From the NCBI RefSeq assembly GCF_006491645.1, contig NZ_VDCZ01000003.1:248001-312000 (forward strand): a DNA stretch of 64,000 bases. Reading direction: 5' to 3'. The notes under the pieces are model-generated. The model saw only the letters and a program-made list of their open reading frames with translations. It made no database searches and was not told the DNA's origin. A program made the position numbers and the translations under genes. The first letter of the stretch is position 1, and every line of letters begins with the position of its first letter. Below are positions 16,138-25,305 of the stretch, one piece after another. The DNA is from Flavobacterium profundi (GTDB taxonomy: Bacteria > Bacteroidota > Bacteroidia > Flavobacteriales > Flavobacteriaceae).

Positions 16138-16200
16138 CAAATATAAACTATTTAGGTATTTAATATTTAGGTATTTCTACCTATTTTAAATACTTAAACC
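16138..16200 (-). promoter_or_regulatory. Candidate hamA promoter with TTTAGGTATTT operator repeats
   Basis: TATATTTG on the minus strand (16138-16145) fits the -7 box, 75 nt before the hamA start. Just upstream of it are two direct copies of TTTAGGTATTT (from 16150 and 16165) and inverted partners ACCTATTTTAAATAC and TTAAACC (about 16178-16200). Their position suggests a repressor or activator site. No clear -33 TTG is visible. Confidence 0.45.
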
Positions 16201-16236
16201 TCTATTAATATATTAATACAATGCATTTTATTATTT

Positions 16237-16373
16237 TGTGACAATTAATTTCAACATTATTTTTTTGACACAAAACGGTGACAAATTATTTTTAAAATAT
16301 TTTTTTGTTACAAATTATTTATGTAAAAAACCGTGACAACTATTTAATTCTTAAAAAAAATGTCACGGTTTTT
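16237..16373. repeat. TGTGACAA-type repeat array with 13-bp inverted repeat
   Basis: Four direct copies of a kGTkACAAnTTATTT-like motif begin near 16237, 16276, 16306 and 16331. The last copy is also the left arm (16326-16338) of a perfect 13-bp inverted repeat with 16361-16373, loop 22 nt, ending in a T-run on either strand. It lies 36 nt before the HTH gene. It could be an operator array for that protein, a leader attenuator, or a bidirectional terminator. The rest of the 345-nt hamA-HTH gap is A+T-rich with nothing else recognisable. Confidence 0.6.
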
Positions 16374-16408
16374 GATATGTATTATAAATCTTTAATTAAT
16401 AATACATA

Positions 16409-16945
16409 ATGAAAAAAGATTCTATTTTTAAATCAAACTTATTTCTTTCACAACATGAAATTGCGATGCTCCTAAATATTAATAGAAGTCAATGGGCTAT
16501 GTTTTTATCTGGCAAACGCGATATACCTCCTAAAGCTAAATTAAAATTAGCCAATTTAATCGCTATTTCAAATAACTTATCAAATGAAATTCCAAAAAAC
16601 TCACCCTATTTAAAAAATATTGAAGAAAAAAAGAACAAAATTTTATTAGAAGAATTCAGAAAAAATCTAGTAGAAAAAGAATATCTCGAAAAGAAATTAG
16701 ACCAATTAAAAAGAAATTATTTTAAAGCAAATACTACATTTAATTTAATATCTAAACTAAAGGAAGGCAAAAATTTAAAAGAAATTGATATTTTATTATT
16801 GAGTTCAATTGAAAATAAAATAATAAATCATTTAGAAAAGAATGGATTACACATACAAAAAAAGCTACAATTAAAAATAAACACATTAATAATTTATAAA
16901 AACCAACTAGAAAGAGAGATAAAAAATAATGAACTCAATCTTTAA
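16409..16945 (+). CDS. HTH domain protein with C-terminal coiled coil
   Basis: A 178-aa protein. Residues about 10-50 form an XRE-like helix-turn-helix (LSQHEIAMLLNI then NRSQWAMFLSGKRDIPPKAK), in which the recognition helix region ends in a SGKR turn. The rest (about 68-178) is Lys/Glu/Leu-rich helix, probably coiled coil for oligomerisation. There is no signal peptide or transmembrane segment. It is divergent from hamA with a repeat-rich intergenic region, so it may regulate the defence operon or itself. The name Hachiman does not include such a gene, so any link is inferred. Base composition resembles hamAB. Confidence 0.7.
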   Translation: MKKDSIFKSNLFLSQHEIAMLLNINRSQWAMFLSGKRDIPPKAKLKLANLIAISNNLSNEIPKNSPYLKNIEEKKNKILLEEFRKNLVEKEYLEKKLDQLKRNYFKANTTFNLISKLKEGKNLKEIDILLLSSIENKIINHLEKNGLHIQKKLQLKINTLIIYKNQLEREIKNNELNL

Positions 16946-17117
16946 ATGTTAAAAAATAAACTCACTTTTGTTTAAAACTCTTAAATTTATCTTAATTTTT
17001 AACTTGTTTTTAAGTTTTTTCTTACAAATGGTTAATTTTTTTATAAATTAATTTTTACCATATTTATTGGCATTTCGTTTGATGATTATGTAATATAACA
17101 TTTAATTTTTTAAAAAC

Positions 17118-17528
17118 ATGAATTACTCAATCAACAATGTAACTCAGGTTACAGACTGCGACGTGCTAATCTCTTGGGCGGAAAAAGAGAAAGCTGAATT
17201 AACTTTTAAAAAAATTTCAGAAGAACGTTTAACAAATAAGTATGCTAATACTTCATTAGAGGTAGAAGCTATTTTACAAGGTGTTTTAGCTGAAATTTCT
17301 GCTGTTGAAACAGTAATTAGTGTTTTACCTGATGGTCAAACAAAAGACGAGGAGATCAAAAAGAAAGTTAAGTTAGAGTACAAAAAATTCTTACTGGAAA
17401 ATCGTAAAGAAAGTTATGGTGCTGTAGCTTTACTAGAAAAAGAACTTGATTTGGAACGTATTAATAAAGAGCTGCTAGAAGTAGATGCTTTTATTACTAC
17501 TATTACAAATCACAAAGCAAACTTATAG
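17118..17528 (+). CDS. Hypothetical helical protein, 136 aa
   Basis: I do not recognise this protein. It is soluble, acidic and helical, with Glu/Lys/Leu-rich stretches at about 24-60 and 80-130, a single Cys (C14) and no signal peptide. It is followed after 19 nt by a strong terminator and preceded by 172 nt of A+T-rich DNA, so it appears monocistronic. Its codon use is less A+T-extreme than the preceding HTH gene, so it may belong to the resident chromosome rather than the defence island. Confidence 0.7.
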   Translation: MNYSINNVTQVTDCDVLISWAEKEKAELTFKKISEERLTNKYANTSLEVEAILQGVLAEISAVETVISVLPDGQTKDEEIKKKVKLEYKKFLLENRKESYGAVALLEKELDLERINKELLEVDAFITTITNHKANL

Positions 17529-17546
17529 ATAACGTTTATAAGTAAG

Positions 17547-17581
17547 TAAAGGGTTGACTATAATAAGTCAACCCTTTTATT
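17547..17581 (+). terminator. Intrinsic terminator
   Basis: A 12-bp stem AAAGGGTTGACT/AGTCAACCCTTT (17548-17559 with 17566-17577), a 6-nt loop and a short T-run. It marks the right edge of the defence-associated region. Confidence 0.85.
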
Positions 17582-17596
17582 TTAGAAACTAACCAC

Positions 17597-17716
17597 ATGC
17601 TCCTCAACCGCCAATTCACTTCACGCCAACGCGAATACGAACTAATTATTTACGACCATTTGTATCGCTATTATAAAGCCAACTATTTTAAGGAAGTAGT
17701 GGTTAATTCCTATTAA
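17597..17716 (+). CDS. Doubtful 39-aa ORF or gene remnant
   Basis: An ATG-initiated frame of 39 codons, rich in Tyr and Arg (REYELIIYDHLYRYY), with CGC/GCC codons unlike the A+T-rich DNA to its left. It sits just after a terminator with no promoter box. It may be the leftover of a decayed gene or a short orphan ORF; no family recognised. Confidence 0.2.
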   Translation: MLLNRQFTSRQREYELIIYDHLYRYYKANYFKEVVVNSY

Positions 17717-17748
17717 TAAATACACCCAAAACCAAGCCTTTAGACATT

Positions 17749-17793
17749 TGACTTTATCACTTTAGACTTTATGACTTTATGACTTTATGACTA
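17749..17793. repeat. Octanucleotide tandem repeat, unit GACTTTAT
   Basis: Three perfect tandem GACTTTAT units (17765-17788) are preceded by two imperfect ones and followed by a truncated one whose last bases supply the TAG stop of the minus-strand folK fusion. The array therefore begins exactly at that stop codon. Confidence 0.8.
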
Positions 17794-18924
17794 CCCCAAC
17801 TTCTCTTTAATACGCGCCAATAAAAAAACATAATCCTCTTGGCGTTTTACAAAATCTAGATCGGAAACATCAATAACCAATACGTTTAAGTCGGTTTGCG
17901 TTTTGATATAATCCAAATACCCACGGTTGATTTTCTCTAAGTACTCTGCCGGAATTTCTTGTTCGTAACTTCTCCCACGTTTTTTAATATTGGCTAACAG
18001 GCGTTCGGTATTTTGGTACAAGTAAATATACAAATCGGGTTTAGCGGTTTCGCGATGGATAATGTCAAACATGGTTTTATACAAGCGAAACTCGTCTTCT
18101 TGTAAGGTAACCTTAGCAAAAATGAGCGATTTAAAAATATGATAATCGGCTACGATAAAATCTTTAAACAAATCAAATTGCGCCAAATCATCGGTGAGTT
18201 GTTGGTACCTGTCGGCTAAAAAAGACATTTCCAAAGGAAACGCATAGCGGTTTTGATCTTTGTAAAATTTAGGCAAAAACGGATTGTCGGCAAAACGTTC
18301 TAGCACCAATTTCGCATTGCAATCTTCTGCAATTTTAGTCGCCAAAGTGGTTTTTCCTGCCCCAATGTTCCCTTCAATCGCAATATAATTGTATTGCTGC
18401 AAACCCAAGCTTTCTACCGGAGAAACCAGCTGATATACTTTGGTACACACACTTGTATCGCTAGTCGTAGCCAGCAATTCAGCAACCGATTTTTTAAGAA
18501 CAGGATGCACCCAATTAGGCACTATGTCTTTTAAAGGCAACAACACAAAATTGCGATGTTGCAGTTGTGGATGCGGAATTTGTAAGGTATCAGTAGCAAG
18601 TTGTTCTTCGTCGTAACTAATAATGTCCAAGTCAATTATTCGTGCTTGATAGCCTTTATCTTGCGTACGCACGCGACCCATTTGCTTTTCAATTTTAAGC
18701 AATTGCGCTAAAATCTTTTGCGGACTTTTATAGGAATGCAAGACTACCACTCCGTTATAAAAAGCAGCGCTCTCAAAGCCCCAAGCAGGAGTTTCATATA
18801 GCGGAGACACTTTTACCACACTGGCCACTTGCTCGTGTACCAAATGAATGGCTTGTGTAAGGTTCTCCAACCGATTGCCTACATTACTCCCTATGGAAAC
18901 GACTATTTGATGTTGCTTTTTCAT
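17791..18924 (-). CDS. folK: Fused HPPK (FolK) and deoxynucleoside kinase
   Basis: A 377-aa bifunctional protein. The N-terminal domain (about 1-155) is 6-hydroxymethyl-dihydropterin pyrophosphokinase of folate synthesis, with GSNVGN at 12-17 and the metal/ATP motif RIIDLDI at 95-101. The C-terminal domain (about 178-377) is a deoxynucleoside kinase of dNTP salvage, with P-loop GNIGAGKT at 185-192, the ER-F-NPFL-FY substrate motif at 209-221 and an RGR lid motif. The start at 18924 (MKKQHQ) was preferred over 18945. Such fusions are seen in Flavobacteriia. Confidence 0.9.
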   Translation of the reverse strand: MKKQHQIVVSIGSNVGNRLENLTQAIHLVHEQVASVVKVSPLYETPAWGFESAAFYNGVVVLHSYKSPQKILAQLLKIEKQMGRVRTQDKGYQARIIDLDIISYDEEQLATDTLQIPHPQLQHRNFVLLPLKDIVPNWVHPVLKKSVAELLATTSDTSVCTKVYQLVSPVESLGLQQYNYIAIEGNIGAGKTTLATKIAEDCNAKLVLERFADNPFLPKFYKDQNRYAFPLEMSFLADRYQQLTDDLAQFDLFKDFIVADYHIFKSLIFAKVTLQEDEFRLYKTMFDIIHRETAKPDLYIYLYQNTERLLANIKKRGRSYEQEIPAEYLEKINRGYLDYIKTQTDLNVLVIDVSDLDFVKRQEDYVFLLARIKEKLG

Positions 18925-19044
18925 CGGGGACAAAATAACAAACAATTTTAGACTTATAATTTCTATTTTCTATTTTTTTATGAACATGTAACATTTTAAC
19001 ATTTTAGCAGACCTATAGGGCAGATAAAATTAAATGAATAGAAA

Positions 19045-20811
19045 ATGAAATTTTTAGGAAATGTATTAGCCACCGTAATTGGAATTTTTGTGTTCTGTAT
19101 GGTGTTCTTTTTTGGACTTCTATTTTTAGGAGCTATCATGGGTGGAGACAAAGACACCGTTAGGGTAAAAGATAATTCGGTTATTGAATTAGACTTGTCT
19201 AAAGTAACACTCGACTATGGTGGAAAAGTAAACTTTAAAGAATTCAATTATTTTGAAACCAAACATGACGGTTTAATCGATGTGATTAATGCCATAGACG
19301 CAGCCAAAGCAGACGACCAAATTAAAGGGATTTCTATTTTAAATAATGAATCACAATTAGGTATGGCGCAAAGTAAAGCGTTGCGCGACAAATTAGAAGA
19401 TTTTAAAAAATCGGGAAAATTTGTTGTTGCGTATTCCAACTATATTTCACAACGGGATTATTATTTGAATTCGGTTGCCGATTCGTTGTATTTGAATCCT
19501 ATTGGAGAATTAGAATTTAAAGGGTTGTCTTCTGAAATCTTATACTTAAAAGAATTACAGGAGAAAACGGGTATTAAAATGGAAGTTATTCGTCATGGAA
19601 AATACAAAAGTGCTGTTGAGCCTTTCTTAGCACAAGAAATGAGTCCAGAAAACAGAGAACAAATTTCGGTGTTATTGAATGGCGTTTGGAACACGGTAGT
19701 GACTGATATTTCAAAAAGCAGAAATATTTCGGTAGACAGTTTGAATAGTATTGCCAATTCTTTAGGAGCGCGTACTCCAGAATTAGCCTTATCAAAACAC
19801 ATGATTGATAAAATTGCATATGAGGATGAGTACCACAATGCGATTAAAAAACAGTTAAAGGTAAAAGAGGATGAAGATTACAAAACCGTTGACATCTTAG
19901 ATTATGCTAAAAAAGTAGCGACTTCTGCTGTGGATTATTCGGTAAAAGATGTAATTGCAGTTGTGTATGCACAAGGTGAAATTCAAGGTGGTGAAGGCGA
20001 TGTAAACATTATTGGTGAAGGTGCGGTAAAAAGAGCATTAAAAGCGGCTAGAGAAGATGAAGATGTAAAAGCCATTGTATTGCGTGTGGATAGCCCAGGA
20101 GGAAGTGCTTTAACTTCTGAATTGATTTGGAGAGAAATTGAAATTACGAAGAAGGACAAACCTGTGATTGTTTCTATGGGGAATGTAGCCGCTTCAGGTG
20201 GGTATTATATTTCTTGTAACGCAGATCGCATTTTTGCGGAACCTAGTACGATTACCGGTTCGATTGGTGTTTTTGGAATCTTACCTAATATGAACGAATT
20301 AGGAAAAAACATTGGTATTAATGCAGAACAAGTAGCCACGCATGACAACGCAGCGGGTTATAGTTTGTTTGAACCGGTTAGCGAAGACTTTAAAGCGTTT
20401 ACACTAGAAAGTATTGAAAATATTTATACCACTTTCTTAACCAGAGTGGCTACAGGTAGAAAAATGACAACCGAACAAGTAGATGCTATTGCACAAGGTC
20501 GCGTTTGGACAGGTACAGATGCTTTAAAAAATGGTCTAGTAGATGAATTAGGTGGATTAGATGACGCTTTAAAATATGCTGCTAAAGTGGCTAAAGTAGA
20601 GGATTACCGCGTTGAAAATTATCCAGAATATGATAAAAAACTGGAAGATTTGATTGCTAATTTTACAGGGATTTCCATGTTCCAATCGAGAGAGGCTTTA
20701 TTAAAAGAGCAAATTGGAGAAGAGAATTTCCAGTTATTAGAGCAAATTAAAAGAGCGAACCAATTGAAAGGGGTTCAAGCAATGATGCCTTTTGAATTGA
20801 AGATCAAATAA
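19045..20811 (+). CDS. sppA: Signal peptide peptidase SppA, 67K type
   Basis: A 588-aa inner-membrane serine protease that degrades cleaved signal peptides. One N-terminal transmembrane helix (about 8-32) anchors two tandem crotonase-like domains. The catalytic lysine is in the YKSAVEPF motif (K188) of the first domain, and the nucleophile serine in AASGGYY (S384) of the second. The length matches the double-domain enterobacterial form, not the short Bacillus form. It has its own terminator. Confidence 0.95.
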   Translation: MKFLGNVLATVIGIFVFCMVFFFGLLFLGAIMGGDKDTVRVKDNSVIELDLSKVTLDYGGKVNFKEFNYFETKHDGLIDVINAIDAAKADDQIKGISILNNESQLGMAQSKALRDKLEDFKKSGKFVVAYSNYISQRDYYLNSVADSLYLNPIGELEFKGLSSEILYLKELQEKTGIKMEVIRHGKYKSAVEPFLAQEMSPENREQISVLLNGVWNTVVTDISKSRNISVDSLNSIANSLGARTPELALSKHMIDKIAYEDEYHNAIKKQLKVKEDEDYKTVDILDYAKKVATSAVDYSVKDVIAVVYAQGEIQGGEGDVNIIGEGAVKRALKAAREDEDVKAIVLRVDSPGGSALTSELIWREIEITKKDKPVIVSMGNVAASGGYYISCNADRIFAEPSTITGSIGVFGILPNMNELGKNIGINAEQVATHDNAAGYSLFEPVSEDFKAFTLESIENIYTTFLTRVATGRKMTTEQVDAIAQGRVWTGTDALKNGLVDELGGLDDALKYAAKVAKVEDYRVENYPEYDKKLEDLIANFTGISMFQSREALLKEQIGEENFQLLEQIKRANQLKGVQAMMPFELKIK

Positions 20812-20833
20812 GTTTTTCTTATAAAACTAGTTT

Positions 20834-20875
20834 AAAAAGCTATTTCTTTCTAAAGAGAGAAATAGCTTTTTTTTG
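20834..20875 (+). terminator. Intrinsic terminator after sppA
   Basis: A hairpin with stem around 20838-20847 and 20858-20867 (AGCTATTTCT pairing), extended by flanking A/T pairs, followed by T8. Confidence 0.85.
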
Positions 20876-20901
20876 TAAACTTGTATTCTTAATTTTACTC
20901 C

Positions 20902-21609
20902 ATGAGCATACAAGACAAACTTTTGGCACAACGCATTTATTTAATTCTTGCGAGTTTATTTATTTGTTCTTTAGTGGTTTCCAATTTAATTTTTCAAAAG
21001 TTTTTTTACTGGTATCCTTTTGGGGATGTGGAAATTTTTGGAGCCAAATTATTCCAGATTTCAGTAGGTATTATTCCTTATCCTATTACGTTTCTAATTA
21101 CCGATATTATTTCGGAAATCTATGGCAAAAAGAAAGCGAACCAAGTGGTTACCACAGGAATTTTTGCTTCGGTTTTTTCCTTAGGAATTATTTACGTTGC
21201 TAACTTGGCCCCTGCTATTGATAATTCTCCGGTTACAGATGCTTTGTTTACCCAAGTATTTGGGCAAACAGCTTTAGCAGTTATCGCTTCGATGCTCGCT
21301 TATTTATTTGCCCAATATATCGACATTCAGGTGTATCACTTTTGGAAAAAACTTACAAAAGGTAAAAAATTGTGGGTGCGTAATAATTTTTCCACTATTA
21401 CCTCACAAGCAGTCGATACGTTTTCGGTCTTATTGTTATTGTGCAGCTTTAAAATTCTTACTTGGGATTTATTTCTACCCTTGTTTGTAAGTGGTTTCCT
21501 TTTTAAAGTGGGAGTTGCCTTGTTAGACACTCCTTTTATGTATCTAGCGGTTTACTTTTTCAGAAAAAGATTTCAGTTGAAAATGAATGAAGAGTTAAGT
21601 ATCGATTAA
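20902..21609 (+). CDS. Queuosine precursor transporter (VUT/YhhQ family)
   Basis: A 235-aa inner-membrane protein with about six hydrophobic segments. The YhhQ/VUT family imports queuosine precursors such as 7-cyano- or 7-aminomethyl-7-deazaguanine for tRNA modification. Family features seen are the PYPITFLITDIISEIYGKK segment (about 58-76, with the conserved TD and EIYG) and the later NNFSTITSQAVDT segment. No queuosine biosynthesis gene is adjacent in this window. Confidence 0.85.
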   Translation: MSIQDKLLAQRIYLILASLFICSLVVSNLIFQKFFYWYPFGDVEIFGAKLFQISVGIIPYPITFLITDIISEIYGKKKANQVVTTGIFASVFSLGIIYVANLAPAIDNSPVTDALFTQVFGQTALAVIASMLAYLFAQYIDIQVYHFWKKLTKGKKLWVRNNFSTITSQAVDTFSVLLLLCSFKILTWDLFLPLFVSGFLFKVGVALLDTPFMYLAVYFFRKRFQLKMNEELSID

Positions 21610-21665
21610 TCAAAATTATATAAAAATTTATCAGAATCTTAATACATTATTTTTTAATTTGGTAG

Positions 21666-21673
21666 TACATTTG
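21666..21673 (+). promoter_or_regulatory. Flavobacterial -7 box for the AsmA-like gene
   Basis: TACATTTG matches TAnnTTTG and lies 35 nt before the ATG at 21709. Confidence 0.5.
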
Positions 21674-21708
21674 TATATCTAACCTATAAATCTTCAAAAA
21701 CAATTACT

Positions 21709-24327
21709 ATGGCTAAAAAGTTCACATTCAAGAAAGTACTTAAAATTGTAGGTATATTTCTTCTCGTAGTTATTATTGCTTTAGCAGCTGCTCCTTTTCT
21801 TTTTAAAGATAAGATTAAAGCTTTGGTCTTAAAATCAATTAATGAAAGTGTAGATGCTACTGTAGCATTTGAAGATGTAGATTTGAGTTTGTTCCGAAAT
21901 TTCCCAAATGCCACGGTTAACATTGATAAATTAAGCATTATCAACAAAGCCCCTTTTGAAGGAGATACGCTTTTTTATGCGGGTGATGTCAATTTAAAAA
22001 TGAGCATTAAGGAATTATTTAAAGGGGATGATGAACCGATGAACTTACAAGGTTTTAGTAGTTCTAATGCCGTAGTAAATGTAATTTTTAATAAAGACGG
22101 TTTAGGTAACTTTGATATTGCCTTGAAAGACCAAGAAGAAGATACTAGTACAAGTGAAAGCAAACCTTTTGCTTTAAACATTCAGGAATATGCCATTAAC
22201 AATTTACGATTTACCTTCTTAGATGAAGGTGCAAATATGAAAATGGTATTGGATAGTTTGAACCATACTGGTAAAGGAAACTTTGCCCAACAAAAGTTAG
22301 ATCTTGAAACGAAAACGACTACCAAAGTATCGTTTGAAATGGATAGTACGAACTACATGAAGAATGTTACGTTATCGTTAGATGCGGTTTTAGGGATCGA
22401 CTTAGACAATAGCAAATATGAATTTAAAGATAACAAGGCTTTAATCAACCAATTGCCTTTAGAATTCAATGGGTTTATCCAAATGTTAGAAGACGGACAA
22501 TTGTATAACCTAACGTTTAAAACGCCAACTTCCGATTTTAAAAATTTCTTAGGACTAGTTCCAGAAGCCTATGCAGGAAATATCAATCAGGTAAAAACAA
22601 CAGGAGAATTTAAAGTAAGTGGTAAAGTAGATGGTAAATTAACGGAAACTACGATTCCTAAATTCAATATTGAATTGGCTTCTAACAATGCTTCTTTCCA
22701 ATATCCAGATTTACCAAAAGCAGTTCGTAATATCATCATTGATACGCACATTGTGAACGAAACGGGTTTAATGAATGATACTTATGTAAATTTAGACCAA
22801 CTATCCTTCTCGATTGACCAAGATGTATTCAATGCAAAAGCAACAATTAAAAATGTAGCAGAAAATCCTTTAGTAGATGCCGCTTTAAAAGGAACTATTA
22901 ATTTAGCGAATGTTACCAAAGCCTATCCGGTACAATTAGACAAACCGCTAACTGGGATTTTAAAAGCAGATGTAACGACTAAATTTGATATGAAATCGGT
23001 AGAAACGAGTCAGTACCAAAACATTCAAAATGCGGGTACACTTTCTTTAACCGGATTCAAATACGAAGGTCCAGAAATGGCGAAACCTTTTGAAATTAAA
23101 AGTACGTCTTTGGCTTTTAATCCTAATCAAATTCGTTTGAATGAGTTTGACGCTAAAACAGGTTCGTCTGACCTTCAAATTACAGGTGGTTTAGACAATT
23201 TATACGGTTTCTTATTTAAAAAACAAGTTTTAAAAGGAAGCTTTGACATGAACTCTTCTCGTTTAGTAGTATCTGATTTTATGGCTCCTACAACAACGAC
23301 ATCTGATGATGGTAAAAAAACAACAACAGAAGCGGTAAAAATTCCAGATTTCTTAGATTGTAGTATTTCTGCTAAAGCAACAAATGTTGTATATGATAAT
23401 TTAGATTTGAAAAATGTGAGTGGTAACTTAGCCATTAAAGATGAAGCCATTTCATTAAGCAATCTAAAAATGGATGTATTTGGTGGAAGCATTGGCTTAA
23501 ACGGAATGGTTTCTACCAAAGGAGCCAAACCCATTTTCAATATGGATTTAGGTTTAAATGCGGTTAATATTGCCGAATCATTTACTCAACTGGAAATGCT
23601 GAAAAGTATTGCTCCTATTGCGAATGTAATTAACGGTAAGCTAAATTCAACCATTAAATTATCGGGAGATTTAACGGATGACATGACACCCAATTTAAAA
23701 ACTCTTACTGGTGATTTAGTGGGGCAATTGTTATCGACTACTGTGAATGAGAAAAATTCGACTTTATTAACGGCTTTAAGTTCGAATGTAAAATTCTTAG
23801 ATGTAAGCAAATTGAATTTAAATGATATTAAAGCTGCTTTATCTTTTAAAGATGGAAAAGTAGCTGTAAAACCAATTGATTTAACCTATCAAGATATTAA
23901 TATAACTGTGGGTGGAACGCATGGCTTTGATCAAACCATGAATTATGACGTTCAATTTGATGTGCCTGCTAAATATTTAGGAACAGAAGTAACCAATCTA
24001 TTGAGTAAATTAACGCCAGCAGACCAACAAAAACTGGAAAGAGTTCCGATAACCGCTAATTTAACAGGTAATTTTACCAATCCAAATATTAAAACGGATT
24101 TAAAACAAGCGACTACTAATTTGGCTACTCAAATTGTAAAACTACAAAAAGAAAAATTGGTTAATGAAGGAACCAGTGCTTTAAGCAATTTATTCAATGG
24201 TACTAAAGACAACACTACTACTACCGATACAACGAAAACGACCACACAAACACCAAAAGAAGATATCAAAGAAGGTGTGAAAAATGTAATTGGCGGTTTC
24301 TTAGGTGGTAAGAAAAAGAAAGAATAG
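21709..24327 (+). CDS. AsmA-like family protein
   Basis: An 872-aa protein anchored by one N-terminal transmembrane helix (about 11-30) with a large periplasmic part. The opening region after the helix (LVLKSINESVDATVAFEDVDLSLFRNFP split over 43-65) and repeated beta-strand blocks of the LSGDLTDDMTPNL type are AsmA features. AsmA/TamB-like proteins form hydrophobic grooves bridging the two membranes and are linked to phospholipid transport or outer-membrane homeostasis. The C-terminal tail is Thr-rich and then Lys-rich (about 838-872). Confidence 0.85.
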   Translation: MAKKFTFKKVLKIVGIFLLVVIIALAAAPFLFKDKIKALVLKSINESVDATVAFEDVDLSLFRNFPNATVNIDKLSIINKAPFEGDTLFYAGDVNLKMSIKELFKGDDEPMNLQGFSSSNAVVNVIFNKDGLGNFDIALKDQEEDTSTSESKPFALNIQEYAINNLRFTFLDEGANMKMVLDSLNHTGKGNFAQQKLDLETKTTTKVSFEMDSTNYMKNVTLSLDAVLGIDLDNSKYEFKDNKALINQLPLEFNGFIQMLEDGQLYNLTFKTPTSDFKNFLGLVPEAYAGNINQVKTTGEFKVSGKVDGKLTETTIPKFNIELASNNASFQYPDLPKAVRNIIIDTHIVNETGLMNDTYVNLDQLSFSIDQDVFNAKATIKNVAENPLVDAALKGTINLANVTKAYPVQLDKPLTGILKADVTTKFDMKSVETSQYQNIQNAGTLSLTGFKYEGPEMAKPFEIKSTSLAFNPNQIRLNEFDAKTGSSDLQITGGLDNLYGFLFKKQVLKGSFDMNSSRLVVSDFMAPTTTTSDDGKKTTTEAVKIPDFLDCSISAKATNVVYDNLDLKNVSGNLAIKDEAISLSNLKMDVFGGSIGLNGMVSTKGAKPIFNMDLGLNAVNIAESFTQLEMLKSIAPIANVINGKLNSTIKLSGDLTDDMTPNLKTLTGDLVGQLLSTTVNEKNSTLLTALSSNVKFLDVSKLNLNDIKAALSFKDGKVAVKPIDLTYQDINITVGGTHGFDQTMNYDVQFDVPAKYLGTEVTNLLSKLTPADQQKLERVPITANLTGNFTNPNIKTDLKQATTNLATQIVKLQKEKLVNEGTSALSNLFNGTKDNTTTTDTTKTTTQTPKEDIKEGVKNVIGGFLGGKKKKE

Positions 24328-24348
24328 TAATAAATTATTTTTTTGTAG

Positions 24349-24753
24349 ATGAATGATAATTCTGAGAAAATTGAAGAAAGAATAAATGATTTAAAAAGTA
24401 CTGGATTAAATCTAAAACTAGAAGCCCATAAGAACTTTTTTAAACATTTAGACAGAATAAACGATAGACTATTCACTTTAAACTTATCAGTTTTAGCTGG
24501 AGTTATAGCTATTTTTAGAGATAGATTATATACTTGGGAAATAATTCACATATTTTTAATTCTTATCAACTTGTGTTTGTATGGTTTTGTCGAATATCTG
24601 TTTATTGATCTTTATATAAAAGAATATCATAATGGAGTTAATGTTAAATCAGAAAAATATTTTTTAAAGATTAAACTCTTAACTGAAATTTTAACTTTTA
24701 CAACAATTATAATTATTTTATACTTTATTTTCAAAATACTGTTTGACAAGTAA
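24349..24753 (+). CDS. Hypothetical membrane protein, 134 aa
   Basis: I do not recognise a family. An amphipathic N-terminal helix (about 1-40) is followed by three hydrophobic segments at about 42-57, 63-87 and 109-132. It starts 21 nt after the AsmA-like gene and is probably cotranscribed with it. The A+T-rich codons and lack of charged conserved motifs give no functional clue. Confidence 0.65.
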   Translation: MNDNSEKIEERINDLKSTGLNLKLEAHKNFFKHLDRINDRLFTLNLSVLAGVIAIFRDRLYTWEIIHIFLILINLCLYGFVEYLFIDLYIKEYHNGVNVKSEKYFLKIKLLTEILTFTTIIIILYFIFKILFDK

Positions 24754-24799
24754 AACATATATTTTGAAAATATTTTTAACAAATAAACAACAACAAACC

Positions 24800-25291
24800 A
24801 TGAAAAAAGTAACGTATTTATTTATGGCACTAACGCTATTTATAAGCTGTAAAGAAAAAACAGAGGAAGACACTACTACAGTGGTACAACCTAGTGAGGA
24901 GCAAATTATAGAAGATGACATCGCTTCTGAAGCAACTCCTGTTGCATTGTTAGAAAAAGGGTGTTATACCTATAATCAAAATGGGAATGCTATTGAAATG
25001 AAGATTACTACCGTTGGAGACAGCGTTAAAGGAAATTTAAAAATAGCACTTGCAGAAAAAGACGGAAATGAAGGTACATTTGCAGGAACTTTACAAGAAG
25101 ACAAACTTATTGGAAGTTACACTTTTTCATCTGAAGGTGCTGTTAGCAAAAGAGATATGGCGTTTTTAGTAAAAGACAACCAACTCATTGAAGGATATGG
25201 TGACATGATTGAAGGTATTACGTTTAAAAACGTAGACCAACTTTCCTACTCATCGACCATGCCTTTAACTAAAGGTGATTGTTTAGAATAA
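24800..25291 (+). CDS. Hypothetical lipoprotein
   Basis: A 163-aa protein with the start at 24800 (MKKVTYLF). It has a lipoprotein signal with cysteine C16 in LFISCKE, then an acidic linker of Glu/Asp/Thr and a small beta-rich domain (about 55-150) with alternating Gly and charged residues. An Asp/Glu at the position after Cys is absent (Lys follows), and many flavobacterial lipoproteins of this kind reach the outer membrane. Function unknown. It is closed by a terminator. Confidence 0.7.
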   Translation: MKKVTYLFMALTLFISCKEKTEEDTTTVVQPSEEQIIEDDIASEATPVALLEKGCYTYNQNGNAIEMKITTVGDSVKGNLKIALAEKDGNEGTFAGTLQEDKLIGSYTFSSEGAVSKRDMAFLVKDNQLIEGYGDMIEGITFKNVDQLSYSSTMPLTKGDCLE

Positions 25292-25305
25292 TATAGTAAC
25301 CAATT

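Noticed and set aside
12790..17580. A prophage or integrative element carrying the defence genes
   Set aside because: No integrase, recombinase, transposase, phage structural gene, tRNA site or flanking direct repeat was found.
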